Shown here: in pieces, positions 40,501 through 48,083 of the stretch
How positions within the stretch are numbered: the stretch's first letter is position 1
Layout: each line of letters starts with the position of its first letter
Assembly (NCBI GenBank): GCA_014338405.1
Contig: JTDE01000272.1
Coordinates: forward strand, 62,001-126,000
Reading direction: 5' to 3'
Origin: Paragonimus skrjabini miyazakii
Taxonomy: Eukaryota; Platyhelminthes; Trematoda; Plagiorchiida; Troglotrematidae
Length of the DNA: 64,000 nt
Program-made: the position numbers and the translations under genes
Notes under the pieces: generated by a model
Databases searched by the model: none
What the model was told of the DNA's origin: nothing
Seen by the model: the letters and a program-made list of their open reading frames with translations, nothing else

Positions 40501-42356
40501 CTTATCCTACTAACAAAAATAAGCCATTGGTTATGAAATTAACTCAGCTTATACGTCACTGGCTGACCCCAATGCAACAATTTAATATCGAGTTTCACAT
40601 CATTTCTGTTGTTTCAAGAAAACAACCAAATCCGCTTCGAAATCAGTTCACAACTCTGACTTCTATTTTATTCCTAATGTTGTACAGCTTGCCTTCAATG
40701 CGACTTCCGAAAATTAGTTCCAAACCTTACTATTTCGTTCCAGCTAGGGAACCAGACCATCAGAAATGTACTTTCGGCATAAAATGCATAGGTTTGGAAA
40801 GGTGAAATCTCTAGCAGCAATTTTAAGATCAATTTAATTGGTGGTTAGGAACATTAGTGACCTGAAGCGAAACCTGGTTGCATTCTAAGTTTTTATGTTA
40901 TTGTGGCGTGACCACTTACTCAAGAGTAAAACATACCATTAACAGTCAACTCTGTTGACCCACATTAACAAAATCAAAACACTGAAACGGTGTTCAAGGA
41001 TGAACAAAGAATGGTAGTAACAAACTTAAGACATCTGGGTAGGGTCATACGGAGGTATTAACCAAAACATAGACCACCAATGTGGCCTTTAAGTCGAACT
41101 GGTGAATTCCTAAACTATTTCAATACATTAAATAGTACAGTCAAGAAATGCATATTGCCTATTCATCCTTAGATTTTTGTCACTTGATCATTAGTAAAAG
41201 TAGGTTATGTGGAAACATTTCAAAAATCGAACGAAAATTCTGTTCATTTTTGAAAACTGTAACATATAACACCTCATGAGACATACTTTTTCTACCTTCT
41301 GTCTTAGGTTCCATTAACAGTCCGACAGTTCCAGCCAGCGAGTTTGCCGATCTTGGATTTGCAACTCTAACTTCACCACTGACAAATTCAAAATTACTGA
41401 GATGTCATCATGCCATTTGTTTGAACACTGCGCACATAATCTGGATTTCGACAATCCTATTGTCTCTTCTTATCCTAGTATGTTTGATCTTTTTGGCAGT
41501 ATACCGTCGATTCAGGTTTTTAAATGAAAAAATAAAACTTCAAATGCTACATCAGTCAACACTTTCGTCAACTAGTACCTGTTGTCATGAAATTCTGTCG
41601 AAAGTGGATTGGTCTACATTGTCATGCAATACTTACCATCAAAACCCCGAGAGTTTGGATAAGAATTCACCATCTCTCTGCATAGTTCCAATCGCAGATC
41701 AGTACACAGTGGACACAGTAAACAGGTCTCCAATGGTACAACCCGTCCTTGCTTCTGAACAGTCCGACATCAGCTACCTGCAGACTAATAGACTAATGAA
41801 ATGCTTACACGCTCCAATCAAGACCGTTTGGAACTGTGGTGGCAGTTTACAAGATGACAATGGATACAACACAACGAACATAACTGTAAACCGAAAAACT
41901 ATTCCAAATTCTGGAAACCTCTGCTATTGTGATCAACTGAAACCTGCATTGAACCCAAGACATGCAGAGTGCCATTCTGTTATTCCGTTACAATTTACTG
42001 ATCACAATAGAAACGGTAGCATCGAACAGCCGGAAGCATCCCAAACCCTGGAGATAAACTACGGTGCTCGACTGCATTCCGTATTCACAAAAAACTCGGA
42101 GGCAGCCGAATATCACTCCGCTGGCTTACATTTTTGCGCACAAAGTCCGAATGATGTCCGAATGGAAGATACAATTGCGGTTATTCCGGAAACCTACTTT
42201 ACACGGGGAAGCGGATCTATGTTTCTCGGTTCCGATACACCAAAACCGAAATCTGTGATTCTAAATTGCTCCCAGTCTGATGATTTGATATTACTGAACA
42301 ACTGTGGTGCAGCCACACACGACTCGTTTGCAACGGTAAAAGCTACGCACAGATGA
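1277..42356 (+). CDS. EB-module and ZP-domain type I membrane protein, 11 exons (whole gene)
   Basis: Exons: 1277-1511, 3020-3148, 7019-7249, 8993-9163, 17266-17762, 25106-25239, 26696-26856, 29060-29162, 32861-33026, 33551-33767, 41308-42356. All ten introns are GT-AG, phases agree at every junction (1,1,1,1,0,2,1,2,0,1), and the sum is 3,093 nt including TGA, giving 1,030 residues. Order: signal peptide (about 1-25), four six-Cys EB/EGF-like modules (to 255), linker and ZP-N-like region (256 to about 465), ZP-C-like region (about 466-615), juxtamembrane stalk, membrane helix (about 725-748), tail of about 280 residues. ZP domains are known to polymerise into extracellular filaments; a matrix or surface role here is inferred. 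A TGA directly precedes the first ATG in frame. The exon model is a hand reconstruction; an upstream 5' UTR exon or alternative exons cannot be excluded. Confidence 0.8.
1512..3019 (+). other. Intron 1
   Basis: A 1.5-kb GT-AG intron, phase 1. I see no repeat family, RNA gene or further exon in it; the open frame at 2119-2376 has no splice or homology support. Confidence 0.6.
3020..3148 (+). CDS. Exon 2: EB/EGF-like module 2
   Basis: This 129-nt phase 1-1 exon follows the acceptor TTTTTCCAG and ends at donor GTAAGT. It encodes 43 residues with six cysteines, including a central CSC pair (GAGYCSCPGS). It is too short to stand out as an open frame but fits exactly in phase between exons 1 and 3. 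Confidence 0.78.
3149..7018 (+). other. Intron 2
   Basis: A 3.9-kb phase 1 intron. The only notable item is an unassigned 128-codon open frame on the minus strand at 5074-5460, with fairly balanced composition but no recognisable domain. At this base composition a few such frames are expected by chance in 64 kb. Confidence 0.55.
7019..7249 (+). CDS. Exon 3: EB/EGF-like module 3
   Basis: This 231-nt phase 1-1 exon runs from acceptor CATTTTTTAG to donor GTGAGT. It has six cysteines: three early (FPCDEKTSFC, then AVC) and, after a Ser/Thr/His-rich loop of about 38 residues, a CQC pair and a final EC. The long loop makes it the largest of the four modules. Confidence 0.75.
7250..8992 (+). other. 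Intron 3
   Basis: A 1.7-kb phase 1 intron. Nothing recognisable inside; the segment about 8400-8780 is slightly more GC-rich and may be a very old repeat, but I cannot name it. Confidence 0.5.
8993..9163 (+). CDS. Exon 4: EB/EGF-like module 4
   Basis: This 171-nt phase 1-1 exon runs from acceptor TTGATTCAG to donor GTAAGG. It encodes 57 residues with six cysteines, with a Gly/Asp-rich turn (DHNGDGVGDG) before the CKC pair. The DHNGDGVGD run resembles a calcium-binding loop, but that is only a visual likeness. Confidence 0.75.
10918..12057 (+). pseudogene. LINE copy 1 endonuclease (APE) domain, one nonsense change
   Basis: Reads DVCCVSETRV, YAPLDSCSDATKDAFY, IILAGDFNVQLGR, HCVTWRPP and NSDHSVVRA, the ordered motifs of the exonuclease-endonuclease-phosphatase fold that nicks target DNA. 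The catalytic Glu, Asp/Asn and the final Ser-Asp-His are all still visible. A TGA at 11926-11928 breaks the frame where a Trp codon would be expected, and the frame reopens at once (QLDHIEVSY). Confidence 0.8.
12110..13312 (+). pseudogene. LINE copy 1 linker and deleted reverse transcriptase
   Basis: The linker (12110-12469) carries a basic segment (ELKRQLNKSSRKDREHY). The next open stretch (12601-12792) reads KRNKAPGPDLFPPSVFKDGG, an RT finger motif. The third (12812-13312) has CDNHRGISLVSTASKLL and EQAGFRSGRGCIDHIFTLQ, then jumps to LRWLGHVLRMSSNRLP and GRCRLPGWGPR. The central palm, including the catalytic aspartates, is absent, so this copy cannot encode an active enzyme. Confidence 0.8.
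17266..17762 (+). CDS. Exon 5: linker and start of ZP-N-like region
   Basis: The largest internal exon (497 nt) has acceptor CTCTTCCAG, entry phase 1 and exit phase 0 at donor GTAAGT (17763). It carries several NxS/T sites (for example NVS, NST, NIS) and cysteines at INC, SVC, DPC, YC and LCG. Its end (SLQRLCGLRIHNIG) resembles the middle of a ZP-N fold, which continues in exon 6. A second good donor, GTGAGT at 17622, also leaves phase 0, so a version shorter by 47 residues is possible. Confidence 0.72.
20287..20486 (-). repeat. SINE tRNA-like head, minus copy
   Basis: Read on the minus strand it has an A box (TGGCGCAGTGGT, 20388-20399) and a B box (GGTTCAAGTCC, 20345-20355) spaced as in a tRNA gene, with a CCTCATGA anticodon-loop-like segment suggesting a Met-type ancestor. 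It continues past the tRNA part into a SINE-specific body, so it is not an ordinary tRNA gene. These boxes would act as an internal RNA polymerase III promoter. Confidence 0.7.
20695..20885 (+). repeat. SINE tRNA-like head, plus copy, 3'-truncated
   Basis: A box TGGCGCAGTGGT at 20791-20802 and B box GGTTCAAGTCC at 20835-20845, nearly identical to the minus-strand copy. It stops at CTCTAATGAG, where the minus copy goes on into its body, and meets the downstream direct repeat there. Confidence 0.7.
25106..25239 (+). CDS. Exon 6: end of ZP-N-like region
   Basis: This 134-nt exon follows acceptor TTTGCCCACAG and ends at donor GTAAGT (phase 0 in, 2 out). The translation contains VQYEALLEVSVNRS and ends in IPLKC, matching the usual ZP pattern of a Tyr/Asn strand, an I/V-x-R segment and a closing cysteine between the N and C halves. 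A 157-codon open frame on the opposite strand overlaps it and is judged a shadow. Confidence 0.72.
25240..26695 (+). other. Intron 6
   Basis: A 1.5-kb phase 2 intron that contains a degraded SINE copy (26110-26251). Nothing else recognisable. Confidence 0.6.
26110..26251 (+). repeat. Degraded SINE copy lacking its tRNA body
   Basis: Matches the 20.2-kb SINE on both sides of the tRNA part: ACATATGATGATTCAGTCGT and GCCTAACG, then directly AGCTCTAA, AGTGCTTCT, TTCGAAAGG and GCGACAGCTGCG. The roughly 80 bases with the A and B boxes are replaced by a short unrelated stretch, so it has lost its polymerase III promoter. Confidence 0.65.
26696..26856 (+). CDS. Exon 7: start of ZP-C-like region
   Basis: A strong pyrimidine-rich acceptor (TTATCATCTATAG) precedes 161 nt that enter in phase 2 and leave in phase 1 at donor GTAAAA. 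The encoded strand pattern (YLIGRKLVDLRV, then ARIRLDALLVDNTG) fits the first half of a ZP-C subdomain, which continues directly into exon 8. An AG at 26729-26730 would break the phase with exon 6. Confidence 0.75.
26857..29059 (+). other. Intron 7
   Basis: A 2.2-kb phase 1 intron with no recognisable repeat or RNA gene. The 91-codon open frame at 28300-28575 has no domain I can name. Confidence 0.55.
29060..29162 (+). CDS. Exon 8: ZP-C-like core
   Basis: This 103-nt exon (acceptor TTTCAATGCAG, donor GTGAGT, phase 1 to 2) encodes FYKVISVEHCYYSNRS and ends in MFIYKG; the next exon supplies the Cys. This is the ZP-C pattern of a conserved Cys, a loop, and a GC pair (usually GCP or GCS). Confidence 0.76.
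29163..32860 (+). other. Intron 8
   Basis: A 3.7-kb phase 2 intron with the antisense gypsy remnant at about 29430-31243. The remainder (31244-32860) shows nothing recognisable. Confidence 0.6.
29430..31243 (-). mobile_element. Ty3/gypsy LTR retrotransposon remnant, antisense to the host gene
   Basis: On the minus strand, in normal order: a Gag Cys-His box-like segment (CWFC, then H-x4-C; about 30945-31020), a decayed aspartic protease core (LQLDAA, about 30740-30765), late RT (KLKEFGFHL at about 29880-29910), and the RT to RNase H junction (DLVLTHFDNSLQFVV, then ASSYGI, about 29555-29665). Many stops and frameshifts. No LTR seen at either end. The Gag finger type and spacing recall the trematode CsRn1 group, but this is a memory-based likeness. 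Confidence 0.7.
32861..33026 (+). CDS. Exon 9: ZP-C-like strand pair with C-terminal cysteines
   Basis: Acceptor ACTTCTTACAG, donor GTCAGT, phase 2 to 0. The encoded LFAAFRLGYLASLFFKC, then RLC, then ADCQQ is the most diagnostic part of the ZP fold: an F-x-x-F-R strand, a hydrophobic strand ending in Cys, and closely spaced cysteines. Reading through the donor stays open for 56 more codons (to 33194), so a retained-intron form would not stop at once. Confidence 0.78.
33027..33550 (+). other. Intron 9
   Basis: The shortest intron (524 bp), phase 0. The reading frame from exon 9 stays open to 33194. No repeat seen. Confidence 0.6.
33551..33767 (+). CDS. Exon 10: end of ZP region and juxtamembrane stalk
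   Basis: It starts PPCDQPEP, supplying the last ZP cysteine, then continues as a hydrophilic stalk of about 65 residues. The acceptor (TTGTTTCCAAAAG) is weaker than the others but is the one that keeps phase 0. The donor is GTATGT, leaving phase 1. No R-x-K/R-R furin-type site is seen between the ZP region and the membrane helix, unlike many ZP proteins that are shed. Confidence 0.7.
35434..35510 (-). repeat. tRNA-like SINE head, second family
   Basis: On the minus strand GGCTCAGCTGGAAGAGCG (35486-35503) is a close A-box/D-arm match, and CAATTCAGAATCCGG further on is a decayed B box. It is followed by ACTGGGTC rather than a closed acceptor stem, so it reads as a SINE fragment, not a tRNA gene. 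A 124-codon open frame starts in the tRNA-like part and runs to 35131 on the minus strand; I do not recognise it. Confidence 0.5.
37195..37299. repeat. Imperfect 39-bp inverted repeat, hairpin-forming
   Basis: The left arm 37195-37233 and right arm 37261-37299 are reverse complements with about 6 mismatches in 39, around a loop of about 27 bases. The right arm reads CCTGAAGATGACATACC, then AAAACGAGC, reminiscent of sequences in Penelope-like element terminal repeats that carry decayed hammerhead motifs. Confidence 0.7.
39905..40111. mobile_element. Solo LTR, 207 bp, with perfect 5-bp target duplication
   Basis: Starts TGTTAGGG and ends TTTACAACA, so TGTT...AACA forms the terminal inverted repeat of an LTR. 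It is flanked by CATCT on both sides (39900-39904 and 40112-40116). It is clearly more GC-rich than the intron around it. A 5-bp duplication is typical of Ty3/gypsy and BEL elements. No internal region is attached. Confidence 0.7.
40273..40640 (+). pseudogene. Possible gypsy RNase H remnant
   Basis: Two overlapping frames read TTYVVEYDQLELSITLKL and then RHWLTPMQQFNIEFHII. These resemble the RNase H segment with the Y-x-x-E then L-x-I motif and the later R-x-W-x-x-x-L-Q-Q-F-x-F-E segment before integrase. The TDH motif between them is lost to frame damage. Orientation is + and it is unrelated in position to the antisense remnant in intron 8. Confidence 0.35.
41308..42356 (+). CDS. Exon 11: membrane helix and long cytoplasmic tail
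   Basis: Acceptor TTCTGTCTTAG; the codon split across intron 10 gives Ser. About 43 extracellular residues (with C-x4-C just before the membrane) lead to a helix (IIWISTILLSLLILVCLIF) stopped by YRRFRF, a classic stop-transfer. The tail of about 280 residues is rich in Ser, Thr, Asn, Cys and His with no fold I recognise. The stop is TGA at 42354-42356. It is open across 1 kb, one of the longest open frames in the window. Confidence 0.8.
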
Positions 42357-43863
42357 TATTTTGTAGGACGTTATATATAAACACTTTTGAGTTATTGTTG
42401 GGTTTATCAATTTCTGTATATTGATAGATTTGAACTTGTAAACTCTCTGGATATATGTGCGTATAACTGACCACTAAATATAAAACACAATGTCAAGTTT
42501 CGAGTTCCTTTTGCGCCAGGATATATCGTGCTACATAAACATGTTAATCAACTTAAGGAATGGTGCGGAGTTGTTTGATTTTTGAACGTTCGAAATATGC
42601 ACAATGTACGTTTACTACCTGATGTCCAACAAGTTGCTTATTAAAAAGGAACAAGCACATTCTTACAAATACCCTAAATTTGAAATGGTGTACCGATTGA
42701 TATTATAATTCATGAGATGTATATCACAAAACAAAATCATGTAATATATCCAACATGTGATTTGTATCACTAGCTTAACGCCGCGGGGAAACATTTGGAA
42801 ACTAGTCACCAAATAGTATTTCCAAAACACATGAGAACTGTCTGTCAAAAATCAATCATCTCGATTACATTAAGGATTAAAGTTATGGCTGCGATGAAGA
42901 CCTAGTAAACGATTATACCAAAATCACATAAGTAAAAAATTTTAAAACGGTTTATCACATAAGTTAGCTGACCAGGTGTTTAGGATAGCCTTTGTTGGTT
43001 GAGGCAGTGATTTAAATAAAATGTACAACAAAATCTTAGAATCTCTTTTATCCTATAATTCAAGATTACAGATCCCTTCTTCCCGTTTGTCAGTGTTGTA
43101 ACAAAATCAGTTTAGTTTTGTTGGTTCTAAGTCACTTTCGTCATATCACAATCATTTTTGTTGTACTTTGTCGAATTGTTTACTGTATAAGGTATACAAA
43201 CTCGTCGTAGCTGCCGATACTATGACTGAAGCGGTCAAACAATATTCCGTACACGTGATATCTTTCATGACGCTGTCTGTACCACATTAGTAGCTGCGGT
43301 ATAGGCATACTGATGTTTAACACCTCAACTGTAAAACTTTGTCCCACTTATTCCTGAAGAAACTTATCATCCTTTGTTAACTTATAATAATTATACAGCT
43401 CAAATTAAAAGTGGCTACCTTAAATACCCCTCGCACTTTGTCCTTATTCTAATACTACAATAGAAAGACGTGTCACAGGAAATTGATATTTCGATTTTTG
43501 TTCCGTCAAACCTCAACTAAAGTATTGATCTGATTATATGCGCCGGTAGCCACGACGAATGAATAAAAGGAATGGAAAAAATAGGCCAAAAGTTCGAGAC
43601 CATGACAAAACAATAATCTGAGCCATTATTATTTACGCCAAAAACAGCAGTTCACACATTCTGATCAGTCGAGTACAACCAACCACCAACAGTTTGTATG
43701 TGGTCTGAAGTGACAGTGTAGCGAAAACGTTGTTCGGGTGCATGCTCTAACGTGTTATTATGACGGGTTTTGCAAACGATGATCAAGTCTTCTTGCTTTC
43801 GACTAACCGGTTAATTTTGGATATTTGTGAACAGTGATGGTGTTGGTCGTAGCTCCGAATGAT
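42357..43863 (+). other. 3' flank of the ZP gene
   Basis: Candidate poly(A) signals are ATTAAA at 42640-42645 and AATAAA at 43015-43020; neither can be chosen from sequence alone. No further exon or repeat recognised before 43864. Confidence 0.35.
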
Positions 43864-44052
43864 GGTTTTGGTACTGGTATGTTCGCCGAGCTTGACATTT
43901 AGTTTGCGAACGTTTCATTACCAAACGAGGTGCCAATATCAGTGCGTAAGTGTTTTAGCCTATAGCTTTTGACCTAGAACACGCACTGATGATGTCACCT
44001 CACTTGGTGATGAAACGTTTGTAACCTCGGCAAACATACCAATAGCAAAACC
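43864..44052. repeat. Inverted pair with hammerhead-like core
   Basis: The left arm 43864-43946 and right arm 43980-44052 are imperfect reverse complements (shared blocks include GGTATGTT, GCCGAG, AACGTTTCAT and ATCAGTGCG). The right arm has CTGATGA (43986-43992), a small hairpin (TCACC with GGTGA), and GAAAC (44012-44016), the order of a hammerhead ribozyme core. Stem II base pair 10.1-11.1 is imperfect and the cleavage triplet is not clear, so activity is doubtful. Penelope-like elements are known to carry such motifs in their terminal repeats. Confidence 0.5.
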
Positions 44053-44674
44053 GTTTGTTTATTCGGCTTATTCACCTACTGACAACCATTTTTGATCATC
44101 CACTGAAGCGCGTACTTGCCCGTTTTGTTGACCTCTGTATTAATAGATCCGTAAATGAACCCATTAACAGAGTATGGAGTCAAAAGGTATGGTGAATGCG
44201 ACCGAAAGGAAAGTTATAGCTAAGCAGTAGTGTGTGTGTGTGGAACTGAAAGTGGACTGGAATAGAGGGTACACATTTCCCGTCGTTTAAACTCCGTGGA
44301 ACCACAATCATAGACGACCGACACTTCACAAACCTTTCCGATTTCTGCCAGATTACATTTACCAATCAAGTGCTACGAGCAAACGTGTGCTGAGTACTCT
44401 CCTGTTTAGCATCTACAAAATGGTGAACTACATATGATTTTTAATGCGTTTACACTGCTCTAAACTGAGTGTAAGTTATTGCTCTCCTAATAAAAGTTTT
44501 CAAAGCTGGCACATATTTCCAACAATCTACAGCTGTCTTTATCGGAAATGAATCAACCAGCAATAGCTTGCTGATAATACATTTTGCTACTTACAAAAGT
44601 GAACGTCTCAGTTGGATCATTTTCGTTGATTTCTTTGTATGTATTTCATTATTGAATATTTCTTGGATATGCAG

Positions 44675-44909
44675 TTACAGCCTGGGAGAATTCATATTTG
44701 TGCGGAACGATGAGATATCAGAGACAGGTGTGACCCAGTTTAACGCCGTGCTGTTCAAAAATGTCACTCGAGTATTCGGCCTCCACGATTTACTATTTAC
44801 TTACTTATTCATTTTTCCAGTTTTGCTTTTATTACAGCTGCTGCACGTCATAACTAACAAAAACAGGAGAACAAGTTTTACCATACTGCTAATCGATCTT
44901 TCGCTTTAA
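44675..44909 (+). CDS. Candidate exon, ZP-C-like, unassigned
   Basis: Acceptor TCTTGGATATGCAG leads into an open frame entering in phase 2, as exon 7 of the ZP gene does. It reads SLGEFIFVRNDEISETG and then FNAVLFKNVTRVFG, resembling a ZP-C strand pattern, followed by a very hydrophobic stretch (LLFTYLFIFPVLLLLQLL) and a stop at 44907-44909. No convincing donor. It could be a terminal exon of a paralog or a chance open frame. Confidence 0.25.
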
Positions 44910-45040
44910 TTAGGTTACTTCGGAAATTTGAAAACTTTGGATTTCAGAGCCACTTATTGCGTATTTCACATTCTTCTGCAAACTCACACATCACGTTAGG
45001 TTTGCATGTGGCATACTCCGTGAGTTTTTCATTGTTTCAG

Positions 45041-45121
45041 TTGAACTTCATTTCTTCGTACACTATTCTCAAACAACCTCAAGGATATATTCATTATTTA
45101 TTAGGGCAAAAAAGATCACAG
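45041..45121 (+). CDS. Candidate 81-nt exon, unassigned
   Basis: A strong acceptor (TTTTTCATTGTTTCAG) and a good donor (CACAG then GTTAGT) enclose exactly 81 nt that are open in two frames. No domain recognised. Listed because of the splice signals only. Confidence 0.2.
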
Positions 45122-47530
45122 GTTAGTGTGTGTTGGAAATTAGCGTAAATTATTTGTATGCTCCTCAGTTTTACTGAGCGCGCCTGACTTGCGCATGCAC
45201 ATCAGCGTACTACTTGTTCAGTATTCTAGCAACTTCCGACTAGCATCCGATGTATCCATTGAAGCGGAACATACTGAATGTAGCGCTCATCGAAGAAAAG
45301 ACAAGAAAGCAATTGATACGCACAAACATTCTACATTTGAAAATTCGCGTGACTAATTCAACTGCGTTCAATGTTTGATGGTTGTTTTACCGAAGGAACA
45401 AATGAATAATTGATGTACGGTCAAAAATGATTGGCATTTCAAAATGCGTACACAAGTAGTGCACTCTAATTGGAAAAGGAAATGTTTGATCAGTAAGTAG
45501 TTACGGATATTTTAAATTAAACAGGGGGATATGCATTCACAATTACCCCCCAAAATCTGCTTTTTGCTACCACATATTACATTATGTGGGACGAAACGAG
45601 GTTCATTGAACTAAATGCCCATTGATGTATAATTTTCTACAAAATATTGTACTGTTCTATGTTGTGAACCTTCACATCTAAATCGCATTTGTAAACTGGA
45701 TATAAAAACTCACTTGTTACCAGACGCAAATGCAACACGCATGCATTTTGTAACTATTTTTCTGAGTAAATGTATTGTTAAGCCACCTGATGCAGAAATG
45801 CTAAATTGATATAATGGTTCCAAAGGATGATGAGTTCGTGCAAGCTTAGTTTGCCGCGATGTTGTGTAATACAATTTTCAAGTGGCTTGCTCAATTACAT
45901 TTTTATTGCTGGTGCAGACAATGAGATCATTGTCAGTTCCCCACAATTGCAGTAGTTAGCGGCAGTTCAGTATGACTGCGTTTGCCTGACACGCAACTTT
46001 AAACTGTTAAATAGTTCCTATCTGACATCGTTGAACATTTTCCGTTTGTATCAACGGATGACTTTGTGACGTGCACAACAATTTACGAGAATCAACTATC
46101 CCCTGGTTGAAAATAAAACCCACACAATCCATTGAATAAGTGTCGTTTAACAGCAGTCTAAACTGTTACGCTTAGCGGGTTATCTTAGACAGCACTGTTC
46201 GATTCTACAGGATAGACTTGAGATTTTACCAGTTGTTTTAAAAGGATCGTTGCTGTATCAAACGTTAACAAACATCCTATACAGGTATTTTCAAATATTC
46301 ACCAAAACCTCGATGACCTGAAGAACAATTTAATTCTTGGTGTATGGAAATCAGGCCAAATGTAACACAGTAAATTCAGAACAGGTTTTCAATATTGCAC
46401 TTTGTAACCTTCAGTATGGCATCAGTCTAGATTTATTCAAGGATTACAGACTTAGATGTTGCGGTATCTAACATCAGGTTTTAGTGACCGCATTTCATCA
46501 TAACTTGGGCACTTAAGCAAAAGATCCGTATTCCCACAGATTAATACTCCACTTATCTCTACTGTCGTAAAGCAGTGGATCGGTTTGATGGGTGTATCGC
46601 AAGTTAACTTCTGATCCGGATAGACAATGTAGGCCAGAATTGTTCTGAAAATCCTTCGTTGCATTTCGGTGTATCAAGTGCTCTATTTCATCTTCGGTTA
46701 TTTATACGGCCAAAGTGCTGGCAGGTTACCAAACTAACCGAGTTGCAGAAATTTCCCCGTTTACGGAAAATATATTAAAGCTGGCGTATCCACTGTGCCA
46801 ATCTCCATCTGCTGAACGTTATTATTTCGTTATTATTTTTCTCATTAAATTTTGTTCACAAATATGTTGTTTTTCACATGCCGCAACAGGCGTTGAGTCA
46901 TGCCCCTTCGACATGCAGCCGGCCGTTTTGACGCAGAATTAAACTTTAACCCATCAAATGCTATTCATCTGTTGGCTAAGACTGTCAAAAGATGACCCAA
47001 AAGATAAGCCTTGACGACCAATCTCGTAGTCCAACTGTATGAGTTTGAGTTAAACCACCACTACCTTGTCACCACATCAAGACAACTGTACGTATTCTAA
47101 AACTAGCCTATGTATGAGCTTTTTTATTTACTGGTCTTAAAAATCACTCTTTGGCCGTATCACAGAACGGTCCAACTTCGTGCATTGGAAAATACAAGCC
47201 TTTCAGTCATTTTCCTGATTCACTTACATAACACATTCAAATGAACAAGATGAGTGCATGATAACGAAACAGTGAAACAAACTGACGGTATACGGATACA
47301 TAGCAGGTTTGAATAAATATTTTCAGTCCTACAGCAACGAGGTTGATGTGCCCACTATACTCTGTCAGCAGGAAGCCTTCGTATGGCCATTCGACTGATC
47401 TAAATCAGTTGTTTGATAATAAAGACGCCATCCAGATAACATAAAAACCGTTCTTCTATGATGATTCCGAGAGCTGACCGGTAGCACGGCTATGAACAAC
47501 CGGGTGTACAATTGCGGTTTCTTTGTTCAA

Positions 47531-47781
47531 AGCCCCCTGTGAACAGTCAAATTCATCGGACTACGAGCAACCGAAATCGCAACTTGAGACAACGACTACT
47601 TAAATGTCAGCAAACACCTAACTTACAACCTCTTTCTAAACCGCCTATCTTACTCACCCTGGTAGTAATTTCTGTAGTTATTGTGTTATCGTTAGTTTGT
47701 TGTTCAAACACAAAAAACAAGTGTTGGTCAGTTCATTGTCTATACCAGTCCAAACAAATGTGTCATTACCTGCAAACTTAA
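47531..47781 (+). CDS. Candidate terminal exon with membrane helix, ZP-gene-like start
   Basis: The junction TTTGTTCAAAGCCCCCTGTG closely resembles the exon 10 junction of the ZP gene (TTTGTTTCCAAAAGCCCCCTTGTG). In the phase 0 frame it encodes a basic stretch (RNRNLRQRLLK), a membrane helix (PPILLTLVVISVVIVLSLVCC) and a short tail to a stop. In the frame one base over it reads APCEQSNSSDYEQPKSQLETT, which parallels exon 10 (PCDQPEPKEHK and on). The two signals sit in different frames, which suggests a one-base loss and a pseudogene, or coincidence. Confidence 0.3.
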
Positions 47782-47888
47782 TGTGCCGAGTAAAAAAGAG
47801 AAGAGGAAAATTAGCAATCTGCTGTCCAGGAGGCAACTGAGCATACTGGATAAAGGCAGGTTTTCAAACTCACGTGTTTAAGTGTCGC

Positions 47889-48083
47889 ATGGGTTACATT
47901 TTTATCTTCACACTAATAATATACTGCGTTCAACAGCGTAACTGTCGCTGTCAGTCGGTAGTTGTACTGAGAATTTATGATTTTAATGGCAGTTATTTAT
48001 TCAGCTACTCCACGTATTGTGAATCTGAAACAGATTGGATGGCTAATATTATACTGATTCTCTCCAAAGTTATAAAATGTAGG
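47889..48083 (+). CDS. Candidate first exon, secretory signal
   Basis: Begins MGYIFIFTLIIYC, a good signal-peptide core, followed by about 50 residues (SVVVLRIYDFNGSYLF) with a few cysteines, and possible donors (GTAGGT or GTAATA) just before a stop. No family recognised; no downstream exon could be joined with confidence. Confidence 0.2.

Larger units (their letters stand above)
33768..41307 (+). other. Intron 10
   Basis: A 7.5-kb phase 1 intron. It holds a tRNA-like SINE piece (35434-35510), an inverted repeat (37195-37299), a solo LTR (39905-40111) and a possible gypsy RNase H remnant (40273-40640). The rest, including open frames at 36885-37163 (+) and 39474-39656 (+), has no recognisable content. 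Confidence 0.6.

Noticed and set aside
44228..44241. Short GT repeat
   Set aside because: Ordinary microsatellite of a few units; nothing further to report.
47889..48083. Notch-ligand (Delta-type) N-terminal region
   Set aside because: The signal peptide and the VVVLRIYDFN segment suggested it, but the cysteine pattern does not fit and no DSL or EGF exons follow.
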